Positions 32,364 through 41,040 of a stretch of 64,000 nucleotides of DNA are shown here, piece after piece. Made by a program: the position numbers and the translations under genes. This DNA comes from Byssothecium circinans (taxonomy: Eukaryota; Ascomycota; Dothideomycetes; Pleosporales; Massarinaceae), in assembly GCA_010015675.1 (NCBI GenBank), contig ML977020.1:62001-126000 (forward strand). The letters are read 5' to 3'. A model generated the notes under the pieces. It was not told the origin of the DNA, made no database searches, and saw only the letters and a list, made by a program, of their open reading frames with translations. Position 1 is the first letter of the stretch, and each line of letters begins with the position of its first letter.

Positions 32364-33173
32364 CTACATGTAAGGAGGTGGAAAATACGCCTTTGGCGTC
32401 GGATCCGGCGCCCGCTCCTCCACGCGTTCGCCCTCTCGAGGTACAATGGCCCCCGTGTCTTCCAACTTCTTGAGCTGTCCAGCACCCACGAAACATTGTG
32501 ATAACCTGTACCGCTCCCGTGTTGCAGCGTCGATATCGAGGCGGGCCGATTTTGCAAAATCTTCTGAAATCTTATTAAAGTACACCGTGCATGTCGAGTC
32601 ATATGCTCCGTTGGTCACCTTTCGGCAGTTCTCCGCCGCCTTCCAGTGGTCGCGAAACGGGAAGCGTTCGTACAAATTTGAAGATAGAACGCAGTGGAAG
32701 ATCATGAGACCGTCGTCTTTACAATGTCCATGCACCTTCGCCACCGGCAGACACTTTTCGCAGAATTTGTTGTTTTTGCCCGTTTTTGGGCAGTCTTCAA
32801 TTGGCAAAGGTGCGTTGTAAATCTCCACGTTGTAGCGTAAGTGATAGGCTTGGGTAACACAGAGATATTCCCCCGGGCCCAGGAGCCATGTTTTCTGAAT
32901 GACGTGTTCGACCATCAGGTTTTGTATCCCTATACCCAATTGTTCTTCTAAGTCTGCGGAGATCCGGAATGGATGTAATTCCTGGCATTTTTTGCAGATC
33001 ACCTCCAGCTGCCACTCGTCTTTCAAAGGATGGTGTATTGCTTCGCAGGTACCCCCACAATTTTTCAAACCTGGACGTGCGAGAGGACATGGTCTGGGAG
33101 ACGGCTTTTGCTTGTTGGGTATAGGGGCACTCGAATCGGGTTTTTGAGGAATAGGCGGTGGAAGCATCTGCAT
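32364..33173 (-). CDS. Cys-rich orphan protein, island family (intact)
   Basis: Intronless, 269 residues from ATG 33173 (a second ATG is two codons on). A Pro-rich N-terminus is followed by a Cys-rich core: CPLARPGLKNCGGTCE, then VICKKCQELHPFR, EYLCVTQ, DCPKTGKNNKFCEKC, HGHCKDDG, and a C-terminal YRLSQCF and proline-rich end (PDPTPKAYFPPPYM). Paired CxxC with later Cys/His suggests two zinc-binding knuckles. That is inference and I know no named domain. There is no signal peptide or membrane segment. It is a paralogue of the pseudogene downstream (30779-31501) and shares the C-x-x-C-x-x-x-H ... LC[VA][ST]Q ... YCxxC ... LCxxxG skeleton with the plus-strand genes at 33686 and 35261. It is divergently paired with the gene at 33686. 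Confidence 0.75.
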   Translation of the reverse strand: MQMLPPPIPQKPDSSAPIPNKQKPSPRPCPLARPGLKNCGGTCEAIHHPLKDEWQLEVICKKCQELHPFRISADLEEQLGIGIQNLMVEHVIQKTWLLGPGEYLCVTQAYHLRYNVEIYNAPLPIEDCPKTGKNNKFCEKCLPVAKVHGHCKDDGLMIFHCVLSSNLYERFPFRDHWKAAENCRKVTNGAYDSTCTVYFNKISEDFAKSARLDIDAATRERYRLSQCFVGAGQLKKLEDTGAIVPREGERVEERAPDPTPKAYFPPPYM

Positions 33174-33685
33174 TTCGGCGTTGTTGACTAGATTCAATAA
33201 TACGACACTGAGAGCCGAGATAGCGGTTGGTAAGCCGTGGATTCCTGAAGATAAGGCTGGACGCGGAGCTCTGTTATCGTAAAAGATTCTATAAAGTAGG
33301 AGGTAGTGTAAAGTGTGTGAAGAAGACGTCTATCACAGCGAAATGCGCGAGCTTAAATACTTCTCTAGTTATGAGTCTTATACCACAGTCACGGCAGCGT
33401 ATGAGTAATTTTAGGTGACTGGTACAAAGTCTAACTTCAAAAGGGGGGCAAACTCTAATGCTTACTTTAAATCAATAAGCGAGTTATAATAATAAATTTA
33501 ATTCTTCTATATGTATTAGTATGTTTTGCGTCATTGCAGTTGACTATGCAATTAAAGACTCATTAATTCACACCTATTTAAACCGCTTCGAAGGCTGTCC
33601 CTTTCTTCTTCCTACAAAAACTCCTCATTACCACATCTCCCGAACTCGTACAAATCACTTTCGACGAACTTAAAGTCTATCCAAT
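33174..33685. promoter_or_regulatory. shared divergent promoter of Cys-rich gene pair
   Basis: 512 bp between two divergently transcribed family members. It contains ATGAGTC (33371-33377), GGTGACT and GACTCATTAATTCA (33557-33570). A TATTTAA box lies about 110 bp before the plus-strand ATG. The segment 33230-33600 is repeated, diverged, at 34735-35090. Confidence 0.55.
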
Positions 33686-34309
33686 ATGCCATCCCCCAGC
33701 CGACCCTGCCCTTTCGAACATTATTGCAACCAAGACCTCGACGAAGGTGAAATCATCTGCATCCATTGTACGGACGCTCATATTTACCACCTGCTGAAAG
33801 CCGCAAAAAGCGCAGATGTGGACAAACAAGAACCACTCAAACGCCTGGCTATGGCAGTGTACGACCGCAGGAGAAGGGACAACCTCGGTGCCCTTTACCA
33901 GCTGTATGCCTCACAGAACGAAAGACATGTCGCAAACTTGGAAAACCCTGGTTTTAAACCGCCTGATGTAAATTGTCTAAATCTTCTTAAAAGCGAAGGG
34001 ATGAGGTATTGCAACAACTGCAGGATTGAGGCAGAGGTGAATAATCTCTGCGATAAGAATGGACAACCGTTACATCCGTGTGTTATGGCCGATCCGGTTT
34101 TCGCGTCTCGCCCACTGCACCAAGCGTTCAAATATTCGCCCAATTGCGAAAAGCGCGTCTACGCAAAATATGTTACTTGTCAAAAATGTTGGAAAGATAG
34201 TTTTCCCTCTGGGACGAGAGTATCGGAAGAGGCTGATCGCTGGGCTGATCCGGCCACTCATCGACTGAGGCCTGGCAAAGAGTGGAGGCCGGCGTGTCTA
34301 GATTCCTAG
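33686..34309 (+). CDS. Cys-rich orphan protein, island family (intact)
   Basis: Intronless, 207 residues. The order of conserved blocks matches the neighbour at 35261: RPCPFEHYC at the N-terminus (the CGG part is lost), IICIHCTDAHIYHLLKAAK, LYASQNERH (Cys replaced by Tyr), GFKPPDVNC, GMRYCNNCRIEAEVNNLCD, and CQKCWKDSFPSGT near the C-terminus. CxxC pairs near residues 30, 110 and 170 suggest metal binding. It has no secretion signal and no membrane segment. Many Cys positions are shared with the paralogue even where other residues differ, so the fold rather than the sequence seems constrained. Its 3' flank (34388-34510) is duplicated after the 35261 gene (36031-36145). Confidence 0.75.
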   Translation: MPSPSRPCPFEHYCNQDLDEGEIICIHCTDAHIYHLLKAAKSADVDKQEPLKRLAMAVYDRRRRDNLGALYQLYASQNERHVANLENPGFKPPDVNCLNLLKSEGMRYCNNCRIEAEVNNLCDKNGQPLHPCVMADPVFASRPLHQAFKYSPNCEKRVYAKYVTCQKCWKDSFPSGTRVSEEADRWADPATHRLRPGKEWRPACLDS

Positions 34310-34529
34310 GATTCCTTGACGTCGGTCGAGGGCACTGTACTGAAGGACTCAACGTGTCTCCATGAATCAGCGATTTCCTTTTGTTTTAGCAAGTACACTC
34401 ATTCATTGGCGATCTGTGCCAATAGCCTGCTATTTTGTTTGTATTTTGAGATTTTGTATTATGGTCATTGCTAGAGGCGGGGGCCTTTTGTATATAGAAT
34501 GGATAGAGCTTAATTCAATTGATACTGAG
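34310..34529. other. 3' flank of Cys-rich gene, duplicated
   Basis: Includes the 20-mer AGCAAGTACACTCATTCATT at 34388, found again at 36031 with matching surroundings. This marks the end of the duplicated unit, and just after it (about 34510-34530) the sequence jumps to homology with the 33000-33170 region. Confidence 0.6.
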
Positions 34530-34740
34530 ATGCCGCTCGTCTTTCAAAGGACTGCCCCCACAGTCGTTCCAATTGATGTTTGTGAGATGATACGGTCTGG
34601 GAGAAGGCTTTTGCCTATAGAACCCCGATCGAGTTTTGAGATGTGGGCTGTGAAAGCAGCTCCATTTTCGGTGTTGATAGATGGATTCGATAATTTGATG
34701 CTAAAGTTTGGGATATGGGACGAAATGGCATGAGTTTCTG
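34530..34740 (-). pseudogene. truncated copy of the minus-strand Cys-rich gene
   Basis: This stretch matches about 33045-33240, the first exon part and leader of the gene at 32364-33173 (for example the shared run GGTCTGGGAGA-GGCTTTTGC), but the rest of that gene is missing. The minus-strand reading shows only a decayed proline-rich N-terminus and no Cys boxes. It is the relic left when a divergent gene pair was duplicated with one breakpoint inside the minus-strand partner. Confidence 0.6.
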
Positions 34741-35260
34741 AAGGTAAGGCCGGACGCAAAGTTCAGCCCTAGAGAAATACTGCCTAATAACACATAGTGT
34801 AAACGATATTAAGATGGCATCCTGTCATAGATAAATAGCCAAACTTGAACACTCCTTCAGTAATGACTCTTCCGCCACAGTCACGGTAGTGTATGACTGA
34901 TTTGGGTGACTCTTGTAGATACTGACTCTAGAAGACGAAGTTTCGCCAACCTTGACTTTAAAACAGTGAGTAGATTGCAATGTCTGACTCTGTTCTTTTA
35001 TATATGTTAGTGTGCTTTGCATTATTGCGAGTGACTATACTGTAGAAGAGTCATTAATGCATAACTATTTAAGCCGCTCTAATAGCTGCCTTCTGCTTCT
35101 TTCCTACAACAACTTCTCATTCTCCAAAGCTTACACTTCACTTCCAAAGAACTCGAATACCTAGACCTTCCGAAATTAAACGATCTACTTCCAGCGACCT
35201 CGAATACCCAGCCTTCCCAAAATTGCAATCTACTTCCAAAGAACTTGAACAAGGTCTAAT
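34741..35260. promoter_or_regulatory. promoter of the second plus-strand Cys-rich gene
   Basis: Homologous to the divergent promoter at 33230-33685. It has TATTTAA about 195 bp before the ATG and five TGACTC/GAGTCA motifs (34864, 34907, 34923, 34985, 35048) within 190 bp. Just before the ATG a short leader segment is repeated two to three times (CTTCC-AAA-GAACTCGAATACC-like, about 35130-35250). Confidence 0.6.
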
Positions 35261-35947
35261 ATGTCGACGTCCAACAAACCTCCCAAATCTTCACTAGATC
35301 CCTCCGCACTCAGAGATTGCGTTTTCGCTAAGCAAGGGACCATGAAATGTGGAGGATACTGTGAGGAAGGAGTAGATCTCCTCTGTTGGAAATGTAAACA
35401 AACCCATCTTTACTACTTAGCAAAATCCGCAAAGCGCGAAAAGAATAGCAATGCCCAAGAACGCCTCGAAATGGCAGTCGAAGCAGAGCATGAACGCAGA
35501 CAAAACAAATTGCTCGTAGAAGGCAAAACTCTCTGCGCCTCCCAGAACCGCGATCACAAGAGGAAGTTGCACAAAGCTGGTTTCAAACCGCCCTATGAGG
35601 GGTGCCGACCAACAAACATAGAGGAAGGGATACGATACTGTGCGTATTGTCGGCCAGAGGCGCTCACGAAGGACCTCTGCGATGATAAAGGAATACCGTT
35701 TTTTCCTTGTATTTCGAACGACAAGAGTTCTAAACCTATCGTTCTCGAGACGTTCAAAACTTCGGCAGATTGCAATAAATTGCTCCGGGCGAAAAATACT
35801 GCTTGCGACGAATGCTGGAAGAAAACTTTCCCCTCCGGGACAGCAGTTCCGAGCGATATTGCGAAGTGGGTCGACGTTTCTACTCATCAACTAAAGATAG
35901 TTAAAGAGGGGCTTTTCGAGGGGGAATTTGTATTCTTGGTATGTTAA
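35261..35947 (+). CDS. Cys-rich orphan protein, island family (intact)
   Basis: Intronless, 228 residues, the most complete member. Blocks in order: RDCVFAKQGTMKCGGYCEEG (residues about 18-37), LLCWKCKQTHLYYLAKSAK, a charged helical stretch, LCASQNRDHKRKLHKAGFKPP, GIRYCAYCRPEALTKDLCDDKG, PFFPC, DCNKLLRAKNTACDECW and KKTFPSGTAVP. That makes four CxxC or CGGxC elements plus spaced His, consistent with zinc ribbons or knuckles. Function is unknown, and no nuclear or secretion signal is obvious. It is a paralogue of the gene 1.6 kb upstream, about 40% identical by eye, with cysteines mostly retained. The duplicated 3' flank continues to about 36145. Confidence 0.78.
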   Translation: MSTSNKPPKSSLDPSALRDCVFAKQGTMKCGGYCEEGVDLLCWKCKQTHLYYLAKSAKREKNSNAQERLEMAVEAEHERRQNKLLVEGKTLCASQNRDHKRKLHKAGFKPPYEGCRPTNIEEGIRYCAYCRPEALTKDLCDDKGIPFFPCISNDKSSKPIVLETFKTSADCNKLLRAKNTACDECWKKTFPSGTAVPSDIAKWVDVSTHQLKIVKEGLFEGEFVFLVC

Positions 35948-36491
35948 AAGGTTGGACGAGGCTAAGGCACCATGGGAGTGGTTTGAGGGAGTGGGGTTGT
36001 CTTCATACATCGGCGATTTCCTTTTGTTCTAGCAAGTACACTCATTCATTGGCGAACTGTGCCGATAGCCTGCTACTTTGCATTTTGAGCTTTTGTATTA
36101 TGGTACTTGTTGGCGGCAGGTTTTTTTTGTATATAGGGTAAATAGCGCCAGACTTAATTATATACTCATTTGGGCGATTAGAACTGGACTTTTATATGCC
36201 TTTATCATCTGTCATCGTAACGTTTCGCTAAACTCCAGCTCTTGATACTCGCTGCACGGGAACCGGAGGAAAAGGAACAACCGGCACGGATTCACGTTAT
36301 TAATTCGGGAGTGTGATGTAGCTCCTGTTGGATCATCTGGAATTGTTGCGTAGTCACGGCATGGGACTCTTCATGCGATCAGTTCGAAATCGAATGGGAT
36401 ACAGCCACCTCATCTGAGAAATGATGTGAGCTCGCAGCTTAAAAGGTGAGGGGATGGCATAGCAAGCGACTCCTTGTCCCAAATAAGTACT
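35948..36491. other. 3' flank of Cys-rich gene and intergenic
   Basis: The first 200 bp repeat the 3' flank of the 33686 gene. The rest shows nothing I recognise. Confidence 0.4.
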
Positions 36492-36729
36492 ATGGAGCCA
36501 CCAGTAAATACCTGGGCTAATTCTGAAGCACTGGAAGACCGCTCATCTGCAACTGGCTATACGCCGGTACCGGGTGTCGATGGCAGTAGCCTCGAGAAAA
36601 AGATTGAAGAGGAGCTTTTGAGAGGACTGCGCCTTCGATGAGCGTATTGCGAAAATCTTTCCAAGAATTTCATTATCACGAGCCAACCATGATGAGCTGC
36701 TCGAAGTTAAATTTATCCGCGAGGGATGA
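36492..36729 (+). pseudogene. short frameshifted orphan frame
   Basis: ATG 36492 opens 49 codons with gene-like composition, ending SSLEKKIEEELLRGLR before TGA 36639-36641. Reading one base shifted, the sequence continues as FDERIAKIFPRIS...LLEVKFIREG to a TGA at 36727-36729. A single inserted base near 36633 explains both pieces, suggesting a small broken gene or the 3' remnant of a larger one. Family unknown. Confidence 0.35.
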
Positions 36730-37060
36730 ATCCTGCTATGCGACACATCACAAAAACCATTCCCTTCCAGAAACCGTCACGCGACAACGATCTTCATCTA
36801 ACATTTCAAATTGAAGCGACACTTCATTCTCACCCCTAACAGTCTTCCATTCTCAATACCTCCCCTAAACCGCACTACAAACTCCACCCCACTCTATCAT
36901 CAAGCAGGCACTTGAACCTCCAAACCCACACGCACATCTAACACATTCAACAACCCAACACCATACAAACAACACATAACGCACAACACACTACCCCCTT
37001 CCAAAGCACGCCCTTCTGCCCTTCTACCCCCAACCAACAAGCCCCCAACACACCACAGCC
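36730..37060. other. intergenic; pyrimidine/C-rich leader
   Basis: Becomes strongly C/A-rich before 37061, as in fungal 5' leaders. Nothing else is seen. Confidence 0.35.
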
Positions 37061-37429
37061 ATGTGTCACACACCCCACGCCACATACCGCCTCTGCCACC
37101 ACTCCATCCCCTGCAACCGCCTTACACGCTGTACCTGGGCCCTCAAACACCCCGATGTTCCGCGCTGCCCTTACCACAAAGCTCTCCCCGTTTACCTGGT
37201 CCCAGGGCTGTGCCTGGGATGTGAAGATGAGGAGAATGAATTGGAACGACAGTGGGAGAAGGAGCTTAGAGAGATTGAGGAGATGGAGGAAGATGAGGAC
37301 GAGGAGGGGTGGGAAGATGAAGATGAGAGTGGGAGGGGAAGTGGAAGTGAGGATGAGAGCGAGGACGATTTTGAGAAGATGTGGGCGGACTACGTCGGGG
37401 TAGATGACGAGAGTGATAGTTGGGATTGA
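37061..37429 (+). CDS. small Cys/His-rich protein with acidic tail
   Basis: Intronless, 122 residues. The first 55 residues hold eight Cys and many His (MCHTPHATYRLCHHSIPC..., CTWALKH, RCPYHK, LCLGC). The rest is highly acidic (runs of E and D) with WADYVGVDDESDSWD at the end. The arrangement C-H ... C-H-H ... C ... C ... CxxC resembles the orphan zinc-finger-like modules in the neighbouring genes, especially the YLCGHPDEH...RCRNC segment of the 38415 gene. No homology can be shown by eye. Likely a zinc-binding, acidic regulatory or chaperone-like protein, but that is a guess. Confidence 0.6.
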   Translation: MCHTPHATYRLCHHSIPCNRLTRCTWALKHPDVPRCPYHKALPVYLVPGLCLGCEDEENELERQWEKELREIEEMEEDEDEEGWEDEDESGRGSGSEDESEDDFEKMWADYVGVDDESDSWD

Positions 37430-37742
37430 GGGGGAGGAAGAAAATGTGATATGTTAAAAGGGTGTGAGCTCGAGAGGGTGGAATTCGACGAGGGAAGGTA
37501 GGCGGGATATGTCTGTGAAATTATGGGGTCATGTTTCGGTAACGCTTCGTAGAGCATCAGATTCAGTGTTCAATAAAGAGACGCAAGTTCCTTCTCTAGT
37601 TTTCTACATGAGTGAATAGGTGGCACGGGACCGCTCTCGTCGACTCACTGAGCAAATAACCCCGTTCACTTGGACAATATCTAAGAATCTTCACCTACTC
37701 AGCGTGAGTAGCAGTCCAGCTTCACACATACACTGACATGAC
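37430..37742. other. intergenic, nothing recognised
   Basis: About 310 bp between two orphan genes. No domain or repeat seen. Confidence 0.3.
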
Positions 37743-38192
37743 ATGTCGCCAGCGCCAATAACTTCGCAAACGCTGAGCCTCTACCCCTACCTCCAACCCA
37801 GCCACAACCACTACGTCAACCGCGCCTACGCCATGCACGTCCCTACAACCACCAACATCTATCTCCCACAAAATCCAACCATGCCATTCCCCAAAGCCGA
37901 AAGAGACGAGCTACCCCGTGAGTTCTACGACCGCCTCCGTCTCGCAACGAAAACTTACTACGAGACTCAAGATGCCGAAGAGTACCGCAAGGCGCTACAT
38001 CCTAGCACATCCTCTCACACTTCCTCGTCCACAGGCAACCAGTGCAGAAAAGCTGTCGCAAAGGAGAAAAGAACGCCTGTGCTGTTGCAGTGGAAGGAAA
38101 ATGATCTCGCGGATGAAATGGAGGCTTTGGTAATGGGTGGGGATCGAGGGGAGAAGGATAGGTATGGTGATGTGGATATGGAGGACCGGTGA
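37743..38192 (+). CDS. small orphan protein
   Basis: 149 residues from ATG 37743, uninterrupted. It has a Tyr/His/Asn-rich N-terminus, a central LPREFYDRLRLATKTYYETQ helix and a charged C-terminus ending VDMEDR. No Cys cluster (one Cys) and no known domain. Codon use (C-ending) looks like real coding sequence. It lies head-to-tail 220 bp before the start of the next gene. Confidence 0.45.
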   Translation: MSPAPITSQTLSLYPYLQPSHNHYVNRAYAMHVPTTTNIYLPQNPTMPFPKAERDELPREFYDRLRLATKTYYETQDAEEYRKALHPSTSSHTSSSTGNQCRKAVAKEKRTPVLLQWKENDLADEMEALVMGGDRGEKDRYGDVDMEDR

Positions 38193-38414
38193 AGGGATGG
38201 TGGTGTGAAGGAAATGATGCGCTTTTCTGAGCAAACGGTCTCATCTTATGATTTCAGACAAATTTGTCGTTCACGAAGTGAAAATGTGAACCAGACAAAC
38301 GCCCGCAGTCCGCACATTCACTCCAGCAAACGCCTCAACGCAGACGAACAAATATTTGACTTTATACATCCTTTCCTTCCCTCCACAACTCCCCGCACTT
38401 TTTTGAATCCCACT

Positions 38415-40232
38415 ATGAACTCCTCACTGGGGAATCCCGATCGCGGTCTCCGGCGCCTAACCGACCGCCTCACCTCCACATCCCTATCCCCCACCCCCAA
38501 GCCAGCCAAACACTACCCCTACGCCATCTCCCGCACATACCTCTGCGGCCACCCCGACGAACACATCGAAGTCAACGAAGTCCCCGGCTCTAGTCCCCAT
38601 CGCTTCCAACACTGCGTCGTCCCCTCACACAAAGTAAAGCAAAGCGGCATACTCATCTACGACCAAACGCTCGAACGATGCCGCAACTGCGCGCTCGAAT
38701 TCCGCGCTAAGAGGCGACGCAACGGCTTACCCCAGCGGACACAGAATGCGACCGAGGCTCTGGCAGAGGCGGGTGAGAATTGGACGAAAGACGGCTTCTT
38801 GCATGTGCTAAGGAGGTATCGGTTCAGCTGGGGGTCTAAGTACCCGGTGAAGTGGCAGGATGAGGGCGATGAGAATGTGGTGTTCCAGCATATGCGGGAT
38901 TTGCATGAAGAGGTGCAGAAGAAGAGGGGAGCGGTGCCGCATGAGAGGGTGGCATATACGGATCGTATTGGGTTCAGGGCTGTGGATGGACCGCAGGGCT
39001 TGAGATATATAGTGGAGGAGAGGGTGGATTCGGACTTGGTGCCTGCGCCGGTTCTGCCGCCTCAGCCTCCTGTCACGAGAAGGAAAGCCCAGCCTCGGCC
39101 GTTGCAGATTTTGGCGGAGCGGGGTGGGCGAGGTGATGATGGAATAGTTCAGGGGTTGGGGAGGAGTCGGACTGAGAGGGTAAAGAGAGGACGAGAGGGC
39201 GAGAGCGATGGTTTGGGAAGAGATCGTCTTTCGGATCCGCAGCAATTTCACAGTCCCGCCTATCACGGTGACTCAAGGGAAGGAGATCAAAGATGGAGTG
39301 AAAGAGTTCGGACACCTATGCAAGGCATTGCACGGAGCCATACGCTGGCCACACCGCGGGATAGAGGTTTTGGCGAAGGCGACACTTTGACGTATCGCCG
39401 TTCGGATCCACAAGACTCAGTGACCCATCGTTATTCTGCCGAAAATCAAGGCCAATTGTCGCCCTTGATGAACGAACGAGTCGCGAATCTCCAACGTCCA
39501 TGGGGTCCTGAGCGAGAATCTGGGGGTACAACGGTCAGCGATACGAATGTACCTCAAGTTGACAGGAGCCTGTCCTTGAGACGTCATCCCACGTCAGCTC
39601 AGCACCGAATCTACACTCCACCCGCACCTCGAAATCATCAAGAGATGTTGAAGGAAAGGCTGAGGTCACCGAGGACTTCAAGCCCGCTAAATCCTGATAG
39701 CAGAAGCCAGAGGGGATCCGAGGGGTCAATCAGAGACCAGAGGAATACACAGCGTGGTGTCTATGGCGACAGGCTGAGTGGTGATAATATCCCGCCCAAT
39801 TATGGAAGGCCAAGGGCAGATTCATACGGACCCAGGATGAATGAGCGGAGATCATCTGATGGGTCGGAGGAGTTCAACCGCACTCCTTATAGGCAGATGA
39901 GCAACCAGTCATCACCTCACGGGTCTGAAGAACTGAATCGTGCGCCGTATGGTCAGCCGGGCAACCGGTCTTCACCTCGAGGCTCTGAAGAGCAGAGCGG
40001 CGCGACTCATACACAGACCAGCCATCAAACGTCGCCTTACGGTTCTGGGGAGCTCTCCCGTATACCTTACGGACAGGCACACCATCAAACCACGCCTCGT
40101 GGATCTGGAGGATTGCATCGCAGCTCACGATGCGTTTCTGAAGAGGCACCTCGCCGTCCTTCCGGGGGCGTTATGGTCAACGACGACGCCTTGGCTCTGC
40201 TTGAAGGGAGGCCGCCACGGCGAAGACGGTAA
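38415..40232 (+). CDS. Cys/His-motif orphan protein with 20-residue tandem repeats
   Basis: 605 residues from ATG 38415. The open frame reaches further upstream, but only with GTG, and a TATA-like and C-rich leader precedes this ATG. Residues about 35-100 form the only folded-looking part: YAISRTYLCGHPDEHIEVNE, HRFQHCVVPSHK, LERCRNCALEF. This Cys/His set could hold one or two zinc ions. The rest is basic, Arg/Ser/Pro-rich and presumably disordered, with many PRR/RRK clusters that could act as nuclear signals. Residues about 480-570 contain five degenerate copies of a 20-residue unit (see repeat). The N-terminal module resembles a type I have seen repeatedly in dothideomycete orphan genes, but I cannot give it a family name. 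Confidence 0.65.
   Translation: MNSSLGNPDRGLRRLTDRLTSTSLSPTPKPAKHYPYAISRTYLCGHPDEHIEVNEVPGSSPHRFQHCVVPSHKVKQSGILIYDQTLERCRNCALEFRAKRRRNGLPQRTQNATEALAEAGENWTKDGFLHVLRRYRFSWGSKYPVKWQDEGDENVVFQHMRDLHEEVQKKRGAVPHERVAYTDRIGFRAVDGPQGLRYIVEERVDSDLVPAPVLPPQPPVTRRKAQPRPLQILAERGGRGDDGIVQGLGRSRTERVKRGREGESDGLGRDRLSDPQQFHSPAYHGDSREGDQRWSERVRTPMQGIARSHTLATPRDRGFGEGDTLTYRRSDPQDSVTHRYSAENQGQLSPLMNERVANLQRPWGPERESGGTTVSDTNVPQVDRSLSLRRHPTSAQHRIYTPPAPRNHQEMLKERLRSPRTSSPLNPDSRSQRGSEGSIRDQRNTQRGVYGDRLSGDNIPPNYGRPRADSYGPRMNERRSSDGSEEFNRTPYRQMSNQSSPHGSEELNRAPYGQPGNRSSPRGSEEQSGATHTQTSHQTSPYGSGELSRIPYGQAHHQTTPRGSGGLHRSSRCVSEEAPRRPSGGVMVNDDALALLEGRPPRRRR
39852..40125 (+). repeat. five tandem 60-bp (20-residue) coding repeats
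   Basis: The protein unit has the form SSPHGSEELNRAPYGQPGNR. The five copies start with SSDGSEEF, SSPHGSEEL, SSPRGSEEQ, TSPYGSGEL and TTPRGSGGL. The first copy is one residue short and the last is cut off. Copies are in frame within the 38415-40232 gene. Confidence 0.8.
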
Positions 40233-41040
40233 GCCAAGATAGCTAAAAGCGGTGGATTCGAGGTAGAGCTGTAGTTTACGCAGTTAAATGGTAGGACGAC
40301 TGAGGCTTTTGGACGGCTCGAGTAGCCTTTCAGACTTTAGGCTGCACGGTGGATGGCTGTGGCTATACTCTAACTTCCCTTAGTATCCATATGGCCGGCC
40401 AAATCTACTCTTTATTGTGAGATCTCATCTACCATCTCCATTAGTATCTTTGTGCATAGAATTACTCACAGAGACCTATTACAAGCAAAGAGAGACAGTC
40501 CATAGAACTAATGAGATATCCAGGGACGACGGAACGTTACCGCTCATGAGCTTGGATAAAGAGCCAATCGGCCTTCCATTCGGACATGAATTCAATATCC
40601 GCATCCCAAGTCATTTCGATGACTCTTCACGATTCCGGACAACAAAGCTTGATAAAAGTTGGGGATGCAGGAGCGCAGGCGGAGATAGTATAGTATAGTG
40701 TCGGATTTATCTGATCCGACCTCGGAGATTTCTCGTCACGTAATCGCTCCGACAAATGCAGCAATAGAACCTCGACACCACGACGGCGGTCAAATCGCAC
40801 ATCTCGGACATCCCACCTCGATTACGCGGCAATGTCACAAGACGCGTACATGGTCTTTTGCCAATGATACAGGAAGCCCGCCGCCGCCGCCCCAGCCAGT
40901 ATCGGTAGCTAACATGTATAAAGAGCTGGAGACCCCCCGCTCATGATTCTTCACTAACCTTCACACCCGACTACTCACCCTTCAGCCATCAAAAGATACT
41001 GCCTTCTAAGCTTTAGTTGATTCCTCGATAAACCACCACA
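40233..41040. other. intergenic, promoter of the O-methyltransferase
   Basis: Frames at 40417-40946 show no domain. The last 60 bp (TTCACTAACC..CACCACA) look like a fungal 5' leader. Confidence 0.35.
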
